Source: an uncultured Ruminococcus sp.
Lineage (GTDB): Bacteria > Bacillota > Clostridia > Oscillospirales > Ruminococcaceae
DNA length: 39,871 nt
Direction of reading: 5' to 3'
Assembly (NCBI GenBank): GCA_947174365.1
Contig: CAMWIR010000009.1
Span: 1 to 39,871, forward strand
Shown here: positions 1 to 8,083 of the stretch, piece after piece
Position numbering within the stretch: the first letter of the stretch is position 1
How the letters are laid out: the number at the start of each line of letters is the position of its first letter
Position numbers and translations under genes: made by a program
Notes under the pieces: model-generated
The model's input: only the letters and a program-made list of their open reading frames with translations
Told to the model about the DNA's origin: nothing
Database searches by the model: none

Positions 1-180
1 ATGAAAGAGGCTTCTGCGGATGATATTCGTAATGAAATGAATACATACTTGAATTATACAAGAATTTGTTATGTTCAAATGCTAACTGATATTTTACCGA
101 CTTCTGATTATGTGATTGACGGAGCAAAGGAACTTGAGGATATAATCAATGAAGCTATGGAAATAATTTTAAGGTGCTAA
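1..180 (+). CDS. Small unknown protein, probably the 3' end of a longer gene
   Basis: An open frame runs from the first base of the window to a TAA at 178-180 and gives 59 residues. It begins with ATG at position 1, but no upstream sequence is available, so this may be an internal methionine of a larger gene. The product is acidic and looks helical, with no motif, signal peptide or membrane segment that I recognise. Its A/T-rich codon use is unlike the neighbouring metG. It converges on metG, and a bidirectional hairpin lies between the two. The frame is clear; the start and function are unknown. Confidence 0.45.
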   Translation: MKEASADDIRNEMNTYLNYTRICYVQMLTDILPTSDYVIDGAKELEDIINEAMEIILRC

Positions 181-261
181 ATTCCAATTTATCGGACTGA
201 TTGAAATTGTTTTCGCTCCAACCTCGATGGTTCTGCCACGATTGTTGACCGCAAGAAATAC

Positions 262-296
262 AAAAAGGCTGCGCTGTTTTCTGCGCAGCCTTTTTT
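262..296. terminator. Bidirectional intrinsic terminator between the left-edge ORF and metG
   Basis: A perfect 8-bp stem (GGCTGCGC at 267-274 with GCGCAGCC at 283-290) is flanked by an A run on the left (262-266) and a T run on the right (291-296). It can therefore end transcription from both the left-edge + ORF and metG, whose stop lies 10 bases away. Confidence 0.85.
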
Positions 297-305
297 CCGA
301 TATTA

Positions 306-2264
306 TCAGCTGAGCCTTGCTCCGTTTGGAATGCTCTCATCGGGGAATATAACCTTTACCTCGTCCCCTGCGTCCGCTGCAAGTATCATTCCCTGGGACT
401 CCACGCCGCACAGCTTTGCAGGCGAAAGATTCGCCACCACAATGACCTTTCTGCCAACAAGCGTCTCGGGCTCATACCACTTGGCAATGCCCGATACTAC
501 CTGCCTGCCGCCCAGTCCGTCGTCAAGAGTGAGCTTTAAAAGCTTCTTCGCCTTTGGTATCTTTTCACAGGCCTTGACCGTTGCCACACGCATATCCACC
601 TTGCCGAAATCCTCTATACCAATGATCCCCGCAACAGGCGCTACATCTGCATTTTCAGGGGCATTATTGCCATTATCCCCCGCAGACTTCTCCTTTGCCA
701 CAAAAGCGTTAAGCTCCTCAATTTCCTTTTCCGCGTCAATTCTCGGGTAAAGCACATCACCCTTATGCACCGTTACATTTGCGGGAAGCACGCCGAATTT
801 CCCTGCATTTTCATAGGAAACGTCCGCCTCGCCTGCGCCTATCTGTTCAAAAATTTTCGGCATATCGGTCGGCATAAAGGGACACAGCAGAGAAGCGGAA
901 ATTCTAATGCTTTCCAGAAGATTGTACAGCACAGTCGCCAGCCTTGCACGCTTGCCCTCGTCCTTTGCCAGTACCCAGGGAGAGGTCTCGTCAATATATT
1001 TATTGGCACGGGATATCACCTTGAAAATTTCCGTTAAAGCGGCGCTGAGCTTAGTCTCGTCCATAAGCCCGTCCACAGTGCCCCGCAGGGACTGGGCCAT
1101 GGAAATAAGCTCGCTGTCAATAGGTTCAGCCTCCCTTTCCTCGGGAAGAGTGCCCTCAAAATATTTTATCACCATTGCCACCGTTCGGGAAACAAGGTTC
1201 CCCAGGTCGTTGGCAAGGTCGGAATTAATGCGGTTTATCATAATTTCGTTGGAAAAGCTGCTGTCCGCCCCCAAAGGCATTTCACGGAGAATGTGATAGC
1301 GGATAGCGTCTGCGCCGTAGCGGTTTCCAAGAACAATAGGGTCGATAACGTTCCCCAGAGATTTGCTCATTTTCTGCCCGTTGAAGGTTATCCAGCCGTG
1401 AACCGCCAGGTGCTTCGGCAAGGGCAGCTCCAGCGCCATAAGCATAGCAGGCCAGATTATAGCATGAAAACGCATAATGTCTTTTGCAACCATATGCACG
1501 TCCGCAGGCCAGAATTTGCCCATAAGATCGGGGCGGTCATTCTCATAGCCCAGAGCGGAGATATAGTTGGAAAGAGCGTCCACCCAGACATAGACCACGT
1601 GCCCCTCGTCAAAATCTACGGGAATGCCCCATTTGAATGTGGTTCGGGAAACGCAGAGATCTTCAAGTCCGGGCTTTATAAAGTTGTTCACAAGCTCTGT
1701 GGCACGGCTTTTGGGCTGTAAATAATCGGTCTCCGTCAGCAGCTTTTCCAGCCTGTCCGCAAAGGGAGAGAGCTTGAAGAAATACGCTTCCTCCTTAGCG
1801 TCGGTCACAGGGCGGTGACAGTCGGGGCAGCAGCCGTTTTCGTCCAGCTGGGTAGACGTCCAGAAGCTTTCGCAGGGAACGCAGTATTTGCCCGTATATT
1901 CGCCCTTGTAAATATATCCCTTGTCGTAAAGGCGGCGGAAAATGGTCTGCACCGTCTTGATGTGATAATCGTCGGTGGTGCGGATATAGTGGTCGTAGCT
2001 GATGTTCATAAAAGACCAGAGCTTTTTGAAATTCGCCACTATCTCATCCACATATTCCTTTGGCGTAACGCCCTTTTCGTCAGCCTTCTGTTGAATTTTC
2101 AGACCGTGCTCGTCGGTACCCGTAAGGAACATCACGTCATAACCCTGCATTCGTCTGTACCGGGCAATGGAATCGCACGCCACGGTGGTATAGCAAGTCC
2201 CGATATGAGGGCTTGCGGAGGGGTAGTAAATAGGTGTGGTAATGTAGTAGGGTTTCTTTGACAT
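306..2264 (-). CDS. metG: Methionyl-tRNA synthetase (MetRS)
   Basis: Charges tRNA-Met with methionine in the cytoplasm, for both initiation and elongation. The 652 residues show the class I signature HIGT at residues 20-23, a zinc knuckle with cysteines at 128, 131, 145/146 and 149, and KMSKS at 298-302. After the anticodon-binding helical domain comes a C-terminal OB-fold tRNA-binding domain (about 545-652) like the one fused to many Firmicutes MetRS. The length matches this long family form. The ATG is preceded by AAGGAGGACT with good spacing. It is a single-gene unit with its own sigma-A promoter and a terminator just past the stop. The leader is too short for a T-box or SAM riboswitch. 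Identification is very secure. Confidence 0.97.
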   Translation of the reverse strand: MSKKPYYITTPIYYPSASPHIGTCYTTVACDSIARYRRMQGYDVMFLTGTDEHGLKIQQKADEKGVTPKEYVDEIVANFKKLWSFMNISYDHYIRTTDDYHIKTVQTIFRRLYDKGYIYKGEYTGKYCVPCESFWTSTQLDENGCCPDCHRPVTDAKEEAYFFKLSPFADRLEKLLTETDYLQPKSRATELVNNFIKPGLEDLCVSRTTFKWGIPVDFDEGHVVYVWVDALSNYISALGYENDRPDLMGKFWPADVHMVAKDIMRFHAIIWPAMLMALELPLPKHLAVHGWITFNGQKMSKSLGNVIDPIVLGNRYGADAIRYHILREMPLGADSSFSNEIMINRINSDLANDLGNLVSRTVAMVIKYFEGTLPEEREAEPIDSELISMAQSLRGTVDGLMDETKLSAALTEIFKVISRANKYIDETSPWVLAKDEGKRARLATVLYNLLESIRISASLLCPFMPTDMPKIFEQIGAGEADVSYENAGKFGVLPANVTVHKGDVLYPRIDAEKEIEELNAFVAKEKSAGDNGNNAPENADVAPVAGIIGIEDFGKVDMRVATVKACEKIPKAKKLLKLTLDDGLGGRQVVSGIAKWYEPETLVGRKVIVVANLSPAKLCGVESQGMILAADAGDEVKVIFPDESIPNGARLS

Positions 2265-2296
2265 GATTTAAGTCCTCCTTATAGGTTAATATTTCT

Positions 2297-2325
2297 ATTA
2301 TATATCATTTCAATTAATTTTTCAA
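2297..2325 (-). promoter_or_regulatory. Sigma-A promoter of metG
   Basis: On the minus strand TTGAAA (2320-2325) and TATAAT (2297-2302) are separated by 17 bases, about 33 bases upstream of the metG start. Confidence 0.8.
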
Positions 2326-2400
2326 GAGTATAAGGTTGATAATTTGTAAATAAAGGGCATATTTTTGGGAGAAATTTCAGAGATAACGGGGTATATTTTT

Positions 2401-4071
2401 TTACTTTTTTTCCTTCAGCTTTTTTCGAAAAACCCCGGCAAGCTCCTTGTTCAGATCGTCCGGCAGCTTATCCGAATCATTCCGATATAGCCCGAAAGAG
2501 CCCTCGTGATAGGCGTGATAATTAAATCCGATGTCATATTTCCGAAAAATATCTATCATATCAGAAACCCATTCGCCGCCTCCCCGGTTTTCCTTGAAGC
2601 CCTCGGAAATTACTCCGAATTCCCCCGCATAAACGGGAACATTGTGCTTTTGTGAAAATTCCCAATAGGGCTTTACAGCGTCGTCAAGATACTGCTTGTC
2701 CAAGGTACGGATATTATCCGATTTGACTAGATCGATTGTAACATACGCATTGCAGCCGGTATTATTTTTCACATATCCCGAAATATAATATTGAAAACCG
2801 CTTTTTAGAGTGAATCTTTGAGCAGTGGCACTGACATTTTCCTTTGAGCCGGATATTTTAACGCAGCCGCCCTCTATGCCTTTGTCGGGAGCGTCGGAAA
2901 TTCTGCCCGTGCCGTCCGAGCTCCAGAAGCCAAAGCCGCTCGCAGTATTATTGTCGCAGTCAAGGTAAAATTTCACAGAGTTTTTCCCTTTGGGGGAAAT
3001 TTCCGTTAATGTGATATTGTCAAAATAAATGTCAGAATTTCCGCTGTTGCCCAGCACCTTCAGGCAAATATAGCCCGTGTTGTAATTATCCGTAAGTGCG
3101 ATTTTCTCGCTCTCGAAATATTCCCAGCCATTACTGCTGTCAATGCTTTTTGAGGCTGCCGCCCCTGTCCATTTCCCGTAATCGGCTGAGACCATCTCAT
3201 CCGAGGGATAGGAATAAACCGCCCCTGCTGTTCCCGCCCAGGCGGCATTCTGGTGAGTAAAGCAAAATGGCTCGTAGGTATGAAATTCATAAATAACATT
3301 GTCATCATCAAATATGCAAAAGGCGTCCTCGGGATTGCTGACGTATGACCAGTCGGAGCTGCCGTCGGCGCTTTTGGCAAAGCAAAGCCGCTCCGCAAAG
3401 ATCGCCTGATAGGGGGATACGCTGCGAATTGCCTTTATTATCCGCTTGTACATCCCCGTATACTGTTCAAGGGTCTCTTCCTTGCTGTCCTTTAATGGTA
3501 CGCCCGGCTCGTTTATCAGCCCGTAGCCCCATACGGTCGGCTCGTTGGCATATCTGCGGGCAATTTCTTTCCAAAGGGCAGCAAGTCTGTCTCCGTTTTC
3601 CTTTTCCTCCCACAGCGCCATGCCGTTCCCTTGTGACTGGTAGCCTCCCTGGGGAAAGTGCATATTAAGGATTATCCCCATGTTGTATTTTTTCGCCCAC
3701 TCAATATTTCTGTCCAGCCATTCAAAGCCCTTTTTCTTGTAATGATAAGGGTTGTCGTCGCTTTCAAAAATACCGTAGTTAAGATAGAATCTCACGCAGT
3801 TAAAGCCCATTTCCGAAAGCTCCTTGTAGCTTTTTTTCGTGTGATGTTTATATGCGGGTGTGGGACTGTTTTCCCAAACGCCGTTGCCCAGCGCCATGCC
3901 CCTTATTTCCAGCTTTTTCCCGTCAGTTCCGATAATGTTCCTGCCCTCTGCATGAACAAAATCCTCTTTACCGAGGCTTTCTTCCTTGGCAAAAACAGCG
4001 GGAGCGGGTGTAAGAGCAAGCATTATTATAAGGGCAGTCAACAGAGCTGCGGTTTTTTTAAATATCTTCAT
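2401..4071 (-). CDS. Secreted GH5-family glycoside hydrolase (cellulase/mannanase-like) with an inserted CBM-like segment
   Basis: An exported glycan hydrolase of 556 residues. A signal peptide occupies residues 1-28 (KK start, hydrophobic core, cut near VFA-KE). The TIM barrel shows the GH5 acid/base in NEP (Glu188), the HTY strand (His264, Tyr266) and the nucleophile in AGEFG (Glu484). Between His264 and Glu484, where GH5 barrels are normally compact, about 160 residues (295-455) are inserted. They look like beta-sandwich carbohydrate-binding modules, with DIYFDNITL at about 347-355 resembling the last strand of CBM4/9/22-type domains. There is no dockerin, cohesin or sortase signal, so it is probably a free or loosely attached enzyme. 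The substrate (beta-glucan or mannan) cannot be decided from sequence. It has its own promoter; an AAAGGAA site sits before the ATG. Confidence 0.9.
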   Translation of the reverse strand: MKIFKKTAALLTALIIMLALTPAPAVFAKEESLGKEDFVHAEGRNIIGTDGKKLEIRGMALGNGVWENSPTPAYKHHTKKSYKELSEMGFNCVRFYLNYGIFESDDNPYHYKKKGFEWLDRNIEWAKKYNMGIILNMHFPQGGYQSQGNGMALWEEKENGDRLAALWKEIARRYANEPTVWGYGLINEPGVPLKDSKEETLEQYTGMYKRIIKAIRSVSPYQAIFAERLCFAKSADGSSDWSYVSNPEDAFCIFDDDNVIYEFHTYEPFCFTHQNAAWAGTAGAVYSYPSDEMVSADYGKWTGAAASKSIDSSNGWEYFESEKIALTDNYNTGYICLKVLGNSGNSDIYFDNITLTEISPKGKNSVKFYLDCDNNTASGFGFWSSDGTGRISDAPDKGIEGGCVKISGSKENVSATAQRFTLKSGFQYYISGYVKNNTGCNAYVTIDLVKSDNIRTLDKQYLDDAVKPYWEFSQKHNVPVYAGEFGVISEGFKENRGGGEWVSDMIDIFRKYDIGFNYHAYHEGSFGLYRNDSDKLPDDLNKELAGVFRKKLKEKK

Positions 4072-4111
4072 GGCATTATTCCTTTCGTGGGATCATTACT
4101 GCTTTAAAAAT

Positions 4112-4140
4112 ATTATATAATATTTTCCGTTATGTATCAA
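4112..4140 (-). promoter_or_regulatory. Sigma-A promoter of the GH5 gene
   Basis: TTGATA (4135-4140) and TATAAT (4112-4117) on the minus strand, 17 bases apart, roughly 40 bases before the start codon. Confidence 0.8.
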
Positions 4141-4150
4141 GAGGGAAAAT

Positions 4151-4206
4151 AAAAAAACAAGAGACCCGCAAAACCCATTATAACAAAGGATCCTGCAAAC
4201 CTCTTG
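4151..4206 (-). terminator. Intrinsic terminator after the SprA-like gene
   Basis: Read on the minus strand, a 13-bp stem with four G-U pairs (4194-4206 with 4158-4170) is followed by seven T (4157-4151). A second, perfect 8-bp hairpin with a 4-base loop (4230-4249) begins within a few bases of the stop codon and may protect the 3' end or help termination. Confidence 0.65.
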
Positions 4207-4253
4207 CTTCTTGTCTCTGAACATCTTGCATCTGTCATACCTGACAGATATTA

Positions 4254-4853
4254 TCAGGCTACCTTATCAAACATTCCCCCGACAGCCGTGGGGTCGTTTT
4301 CACGGGTGCCAACGTTAAATTTATCCTCGGGTTTTGTCCTGGTGACAGTCTTTGTCTCGCCGCCTGAAACATAGGCTTTCCCGCATTCGGGGCAGATAGC
4401 GGATTTTATAACAACGCTCTGGCTCACTATCTCCTTGCCCTCGCGTGCAGCCGCAGCTCTGTTGCGGTAAACGTGCTCCATTTCGTGCCCCCGCACCGCA
4501 GAAGCCGCTGCCTCGGGGCTTATCTTTGTAGCGCTTTTGAAAGATACTCCCGGGTCGTCCGAGCCGTCCTGATATTTTCTGTTCTTGCAGGTCTGGCACT
4601 CGCCGTTGTTTTCTTCCTCCTCCAGCTTTTCAAGGCGCTTTTTCAGCGTGTCTATACGCCGCTCCAAGCCCTCGATCTTACCCTGCAATGTGCCTGTAAC
4701 ATTAGGGTCGGAGGTTTTTTCCATTGCTTTTTCGTAATCCTCTTTCTGCTTTTGCAGATTTGAGATCTTATTCGGGACAGCGCCTATACCGCCGCCGTTC
4801 TGACTGTAGCTTTCAAATCCGCCGCTGCCTGTGCTTATAGGTGAAATGCCCAT
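4254..4853 (-). CDS. SprA-like (CJM1_0395-type) putative zinc metalloprotease
   Basis: A 199-residue protein resembling the SprA-related / CJM1_0395 family of putative metalloproteases. A low-complexity N-terminus is followed by a coiled coil (about 28-80), a CQTCKNRKYQDGS segment (86-98) and the zinc-protease motif HEMEH (His123, Glu124, His127) in the family context ISPEAAASAVRGHE. A second CxxC pair (CPEC) follows near 154-157. There is no signal peptide or membrane helix, so it is probably cytoplasmic. The physiological role of this family is not established. The ATG has AAAGGAGGCG upstream. It is a single-gene unit with a perfect promoter and a leader of about 170 bases. Confidence 0.8.
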   Translation of the reverse strand: MGISPISTGSGGFESYSQNGGGIGAVPNKISNLQKQKEDYEKAMEKTSDPNVTGTLQGKIEGLERRIDTLKKRLEKLEEEENNGECQTCKNRKYQDGSDDPGVSFKSATKISPEAAASAVRGHEMEHVYRNRAAAAREGKEIVSQSVVIKSAICPECGKAYVSGGETKTVTRTKPEDKFNVGTRENDPTAVGGMFDKVA

Positions 4854-5027
4854 AAATAAACGCCTCCTTTTAGAGTGAGATATAAAATTGCTTTACTTTT
4901 CGGCTTTTAGAGGCAAGATCATTAATGCCCTGCTTTTGCTTTTAAAACCATATTCCCGTTTTGATAATTTTACAGATCGCTGTTGTTTAATAAATTATTT
5001 TATGTATCATTACTGTTTATGTAGATT

Positions 5028-5056
5028 ATTATAGCATATTTTTCCAAGGTTGTCAA
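5028..5056 (-). promoter_or_regulatory. Consensus sigma-A promoter of the SprA-like gene; gap 4854-5190
   Basis: Exact TTGACA (5051-5056), 17 bases, exact TATAAT (5028-5033) on the minus strand. The 4854-5190 gap holds this promoter, a leader of about 170 bases with no structure I recognise, and nothing identifiable in 5057-5190. Confidence 0.88.
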
Positions 5057-5190
5057 GGGGCTGTTCCCTTTCTCTGCTTGTTTTTCGAAATTATTCATCT
5101 CAAAGTGCAAAAGTGCAGGGACAGACAGCTTTCAACAGTGGGTGCCGTACGGAAAACTTGATTTTACAGACCCGGTCAAATTCTCTACGA

Positions 5191-5543
5191 TCAAATATAA
5201 ATTTCCCAATACGACTGTATCCGTTCCTTGGGATACAGTTCATCAAGCAGTCCGAATTCGGGGTCATAATATTTGCCCTTGTGATATAAGACCCAGTGAC
5301 CGTATTTGGGCAGCAAGACCTTTAATATGCAAGTATCGGGAAGCTTGGTATTATTATCTGCCTTTGTCATTGTTTTTGCACAGGAAATGCCAAAATGATC
5401 CAATGCGGCTGCAAGTTCTTTTTTCCCGTACCCTTGTCATTTTTTATAACTTTTATTACCTCATCTACAGAAACATTTGCCAGCATAGCAACGCATGCCT
5501 GCCCGCATAAATATTCCGTGGGCTGTTTGATATATTGTATCAT
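5191..5543 (-). pseudogene. C39-like cysteine peptidase ORF interrupted by a single-base frameshift at a slippery heptamer
   Basis: Two minus-strand frames join into one 117-residue protein if a single base is gained or the ribosome slips by -1. The first frame, from ATG at 5543 with an AAGGT site, encodes MIQYIKQPTEYLCGQACVAM, the C39-type cysteine motif with the likely catalytic Cys13. The second frame encodes LDHFGI, then GHWVLY (likely catalytic His) and YYDPEFGLL (Asp), and stops at 5191. The switch falls at 5418-5424, which reads A AAA AAG in the zero frame. A -1 slip there continues KKELAAALDHFG exactly. C39-type folds cleave leader peptides or act as small papain-like proteases; this one lacks a transporter. 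It is either a decayed gene, a homopolymer sequencing error, or a programmed frameshift. Confidence 0.65.
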
Positions 5544-5562
5544 AAAATATTACCTTATTGTA

Positions 5563-5580
5563 TCGAACCGAGCGGTTCGA
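5563..5580. promoter_or_regulatory. 18-bp perfect dyad upstream of the C39-like ORF
   Basis: Arms of 8 bp (TCGAACCG and CGGTTCGA) around a 2-base centre lie about 20 bp before the C39-like start codon. It could be a repressor operator or a small hairpin. The right end contains TTCGACA (5576-5582), the reverse complement of a Spo0A box, but such a 7-mer is expected by chance several times per 40 kb. Confidence 0.45.
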
Positions 5581-5704
5581 CAAGTCCTGATTTATTGCTC
5601 TGAATATTATTGTAAGCATATCCCGATTCAATACGGCTTAGTGAAAATGCCGGGAAGCCGGGAATTTTCTCGGCGGCACTTAGCTTGAACCGGGACGGCT
5701 TCGC

Positions 5705-7543
5705 CTATTTTTCCCCTTTTCTGCGGGCGTTGCGCTCCTTGAACATCTCCTGGTAAGCGGCTACCGTACCCGCCTCCTTGTGCGCAGGCTTATCCTGCTT
5801 ACCGCTCGGAGCTTCCTTGCGGGGAGTTTTCAGCAGTTCCTTGGGTGAATGCCCCGAATTTTGGGAATGCCCCGATTTTTCCCTTGGGGCGGGCTCTCTG
5901 TAAGGCTCGGGAGTCGGCTCAATACGCCCCGAACGTTCCCCGGGTATCTCACGGTATGCCTTTGCTCTGTCTGCCGCCCCGCGGTGAACTATAGGGTCAC
6001 GGGGTATCTCCTTAAAAGGAACATTGTTTGAGGGGGCACTGCTTGCTGTGCTTTCTTTTCCCGCTGCCTCATCAAGAGATACCTCGCGGAATGCGTCACT
6101 GTTTTCCGAGGGCTTTTCATAGGGGTTTACGCCGGCTTTTGGAGCGTTTACGGAAGTGCCTGCCGTGTAATTGCGCCCGAGGGTATTTTTATAGGGAGTA
6201 TTACTGTTGCCTGCCGTATTTCGTGATATAGGCGTTTGGGAAATATGACCCGAAGCGTCTTGGGAATTCCTTGGAGCAGCGCTTTCACGAGGGGCATGGT
6301 TATAGGAGCCTGCGCCTGTTTTTGCAGCGGTGTCGGTGTTGTTGTAACCGGAATTTTTCCCGTTGCTTTTCGGGGTATCGTCCCACGGTATTTCCTCAAA
6401 GGAATTGCCGAGAGCATCGTTTTCGTCCCATGAGATCTGCTCAAAGGAATTTGCATTATCCGAGGAAACGGATCTGTTTTGCGAAGCGCTTTTCGGAGAA
6501 TTGCCGCCGTTCTTTTGAGGAATATTTCGGTAAGGTTTATTTTGAGCCTCCGGATTCCTTTGGAGAGCATTTTCACGGGGAATATTCCGATCGGACACGG
6601 TTTGAACGTCTGAACCGATCGGGGTAACGCTTTTTTCCGAAATATTTTCACCGGGAACGTCCCTGCGGAAATCAGCCGTATTCTGCTCCGGCATTTCCGA
6701 TCTTGCGCCGCTCCGGGGAACATTACCGTAAGGCTCGGGAGTACTCCGCACGGGAAGCTTTGTATCAATGATATTTCCGATATTTTCACCCGTGGGACGT
6801 TCGCGGTAAAATGTGCGTTTTTGGGAATAAAGCGCACCCTTGTCTTTCATGGCGGTATCCGCCCAAAGGGAGGAAATTTTCTGCACCGCAGCAAGGCATT
6901 CCTTTATCTGAAAGGGGTCAAAGGCAAAATATTCTCCCCATAGAGAAATGGCAGCCGTGGGGTTGGAAAGGTATACCCGCAGGGTGTTAAGGACGATCTC
7001 CTGATGTGCGAAGTAATCGCCCACGCTTTCGGGAATTTTCCTGGGGTAAAGCAGGTCTATCCAGCCGCTGTTGTCATACAGATAGTCGTTGCCTGCGGAT
7101 ATGAGCGCGCTGCCGTTGTCCTCGCCGTGACGATCGTTTTTATCGCTTTTCCGTGCAGTGAACACATCTCTCGGCAGCGGGCGCTTGCCTGCTCCGAGCT
7201 CCGCCTCCTCCGGGGTCAGCATACCCATTTCCCAAAGCTTGCGGGTAAATTCGGTAAGAATGGGGTTATTGCAGTATATCCTGTCTCTGTCTATTATTAT
7301 TTCAAAACCGGAAAATCTGGCGCTGCCGTATTTTTTGCGCAGGCTTTTTTTCTGTCCCGGGCTCATAGTGTAAACACGCTTTATCTTTTCGGGAGGGCGG
7401 TTTTCGGGCAGTCTGTCCTGCTGCTTTTCGGCAGCGGCAGTGAGGAAATCTCCGAAATCGGGTGCTTTATCCGGCACTGTTCTTGCGGTCGCTGCGCCCG
7501 TGGGGGTATATATATTGGCGGAGTTATTGGAATTTATGGGCAA
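5705..7543 (-). CDS. Unknown 612-residue protein with a long disordered tail of repeated short motifs
   Basis: Not recognised. Residues 50-260 look folded, with aromatic- and hydrophobic-rich stretches such as LWEMGMLTPEEAEL and WIDLLYPRKI. From about 262 to the end the protein is hydrophilic, rich in Asn, Ser, Pro, Arg and Glu, and should be disordered. Spread along this tail are about twelve copies of a degenerate motif, aromatic-[RKE]-[ENQ]-[IV]-[PS], for example PYRNIP at 337, SFEQIS at 366, SFEEIP at 381, AFREVS at 484, PFKEIP at 509, AYREIP at 529 and AYQEMF at 596. There is no signal peptide or membrane helix. The start is TTG, with AGGAGTG nine bases upstream. A multivalent binding scaffold is a guess. 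It is probably transcribed from 7840 with a long leader. Confidence 0.8.
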   Translation of the reverse strand: MPINSNNSANIYTPTGAATARTVPDKAPDFGDFLTAAAEKQQDRLPENRPPEKIKRVYTMSPGQKKSLRKKYGSARFSGFEIIIDRDRIYCNNPILTEFTRKLWEMGMLTPEEAELGAGKRPLPRDVFTARKSDKNDRHGEDNGSALISAGNDYLYDNSGWIDLLYPRKIPESVGDYFAHQEIVLNTLRVYLSNPTAAISLWGEYFAFDPFQIKECLAAVQKISSLWADTAMKDKGALYSQKRTFYRERPTGENIGNIIDTKLPVRSTPEPYGNVPRSGARSEMPEQNTADFRRDVPGENISEKSVTPIGSDVQTVSDRNIPRENALQRNPEAQNKPYRNIPQKNGGNSPKSASQNRSVSSDNANSFEQISWDENDALGNSFEEIPWDDTPKSNGKNSGYNNTDTAAKTGAGSYNHAPRESAAPRNSQDASGHISQTPISRNTAGNSNTPYKNTLGRNYTAGTSVNAPKAGVNPYEKPSENSDAFREVSLDEAAGKESTASSAPSNNVPFKEIPRDPIVHRGAADRAKAYREIPGERSGRIEPTPEPYREPAPREKSGHSQNSGHSPKELLKTPRKEAPSGKQDKPAHKEAGTVAAYQEMFKERNARRKGEK

Positions 7544-7674
7544 TTTTGCTCACTCCTGTTATAATAAATTAAGTCGGTAAAGCCACAGCAAAACGGATAT
7601 GGTTTACACGCACTCATACTTAAAGCTGTAATGAAAGCAGCGATCGGGCTGACGTATCACTTACGTTACCTTAT

Positions 7675-7703
7675 ATTTTACCATATTCTCCCGAAAAAAT
7701 CAA
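7675..7703 (-). promoter_or_regulatory. Second, weaker promoter candidate for the 612-residue protein
   Basis: TTGATT (7698-7703), 17 bases, TAAAAT (7675-7680) on the minus strand, inside the leader made by the stronger upstream promoter. Confidence 0.5.
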
Positions 7704-7836
7704 GCTGTTTTTTAAAGAAATGCCGATCAAAATGCTTTTAAATTTTTTTGCCTTAAAAATGGCTGCGTATAACGGAGCTTTCACTGCTTGTCGGCAGATC
7801 TTTATCATCTGCCGATCGGCGTTTTCTTTTGATTTT

Positions 7837-7865
7837 ATTATAGCGCATTTTACATATAATGTCAA
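7837..7865 (-). promoter_or_regulatory. Consensus promoter and about 290-base leader of the 612-residue protein; gap 7544-7993
   Basis: Exact TTGACA (7860-7865), 17 bases, exact TATAAT (7837-7842). The transcript would open with a perfect 9-bp hairpin (7790-7798 with 7806-7814, loop of 7) about 15 bases after the start and then run about 290 bases to the TTG codon. No riboswitch class was recognised. A 66-codon minus-strand ORF at 7671-7871 crosses this promoter and looks spurious. I see nothing else in 7866-7993. Confidence 0.75.
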
Positions 7866-7993
7866 GGTCAATTATTTAAGGAAATACCGATAGGATCGTT
7901 TTATAAATTGTAATTTTACAGCTTTTGACCGACAGTTCCTTAAATTGAGCTTTATTGAAATGCCTTTTCAATGTAACACATCGTCACAGCGGC

Positions 7994-8033
7994 AAAAAAA
8001 TCCGACAACATCGCCGAATCAGCGGTATTGTCG
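7994..8033 (-). terminator. Intrinsic terminator of the cytoplasmic VWA gene
   Basis: On the minus strand, arms 8028-8033 and 8003-8008 (CGACAA with TTGTCG) continue inward with one mismatch, and a run of seven T follows (8000-7994). A second 7-bp hairpin, CCCTCCG with CGGAGGG (8060-8078), sits between the stop codon and this terminator. Confidence 0.7.
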
Positions 8034-8083
8034 AGCTTTTCAAAAATATATTTATGTACCCCTCCGAAAAACGGAGGGTTTTG

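Noticed and set aside
2265-2400. Possible T-box or SAM riboswitch before metG
   Set aside because: The promoter is only about 33 bases from the start codon, leaving no room for such a leader.
5571-5590. GGTTCGA resembling a tRNA T-loop
   Set aside because: No acceptor, anticodon or T stem can be drawn around it; it is explained by the 18-bp dyad.
7671-7871. 66-codon minus-strand ORF upstream of the 612-residue protein
   Set aside because: It spans the consensus promoter at 7837-7865, has no ribosome site and no recognisable content.
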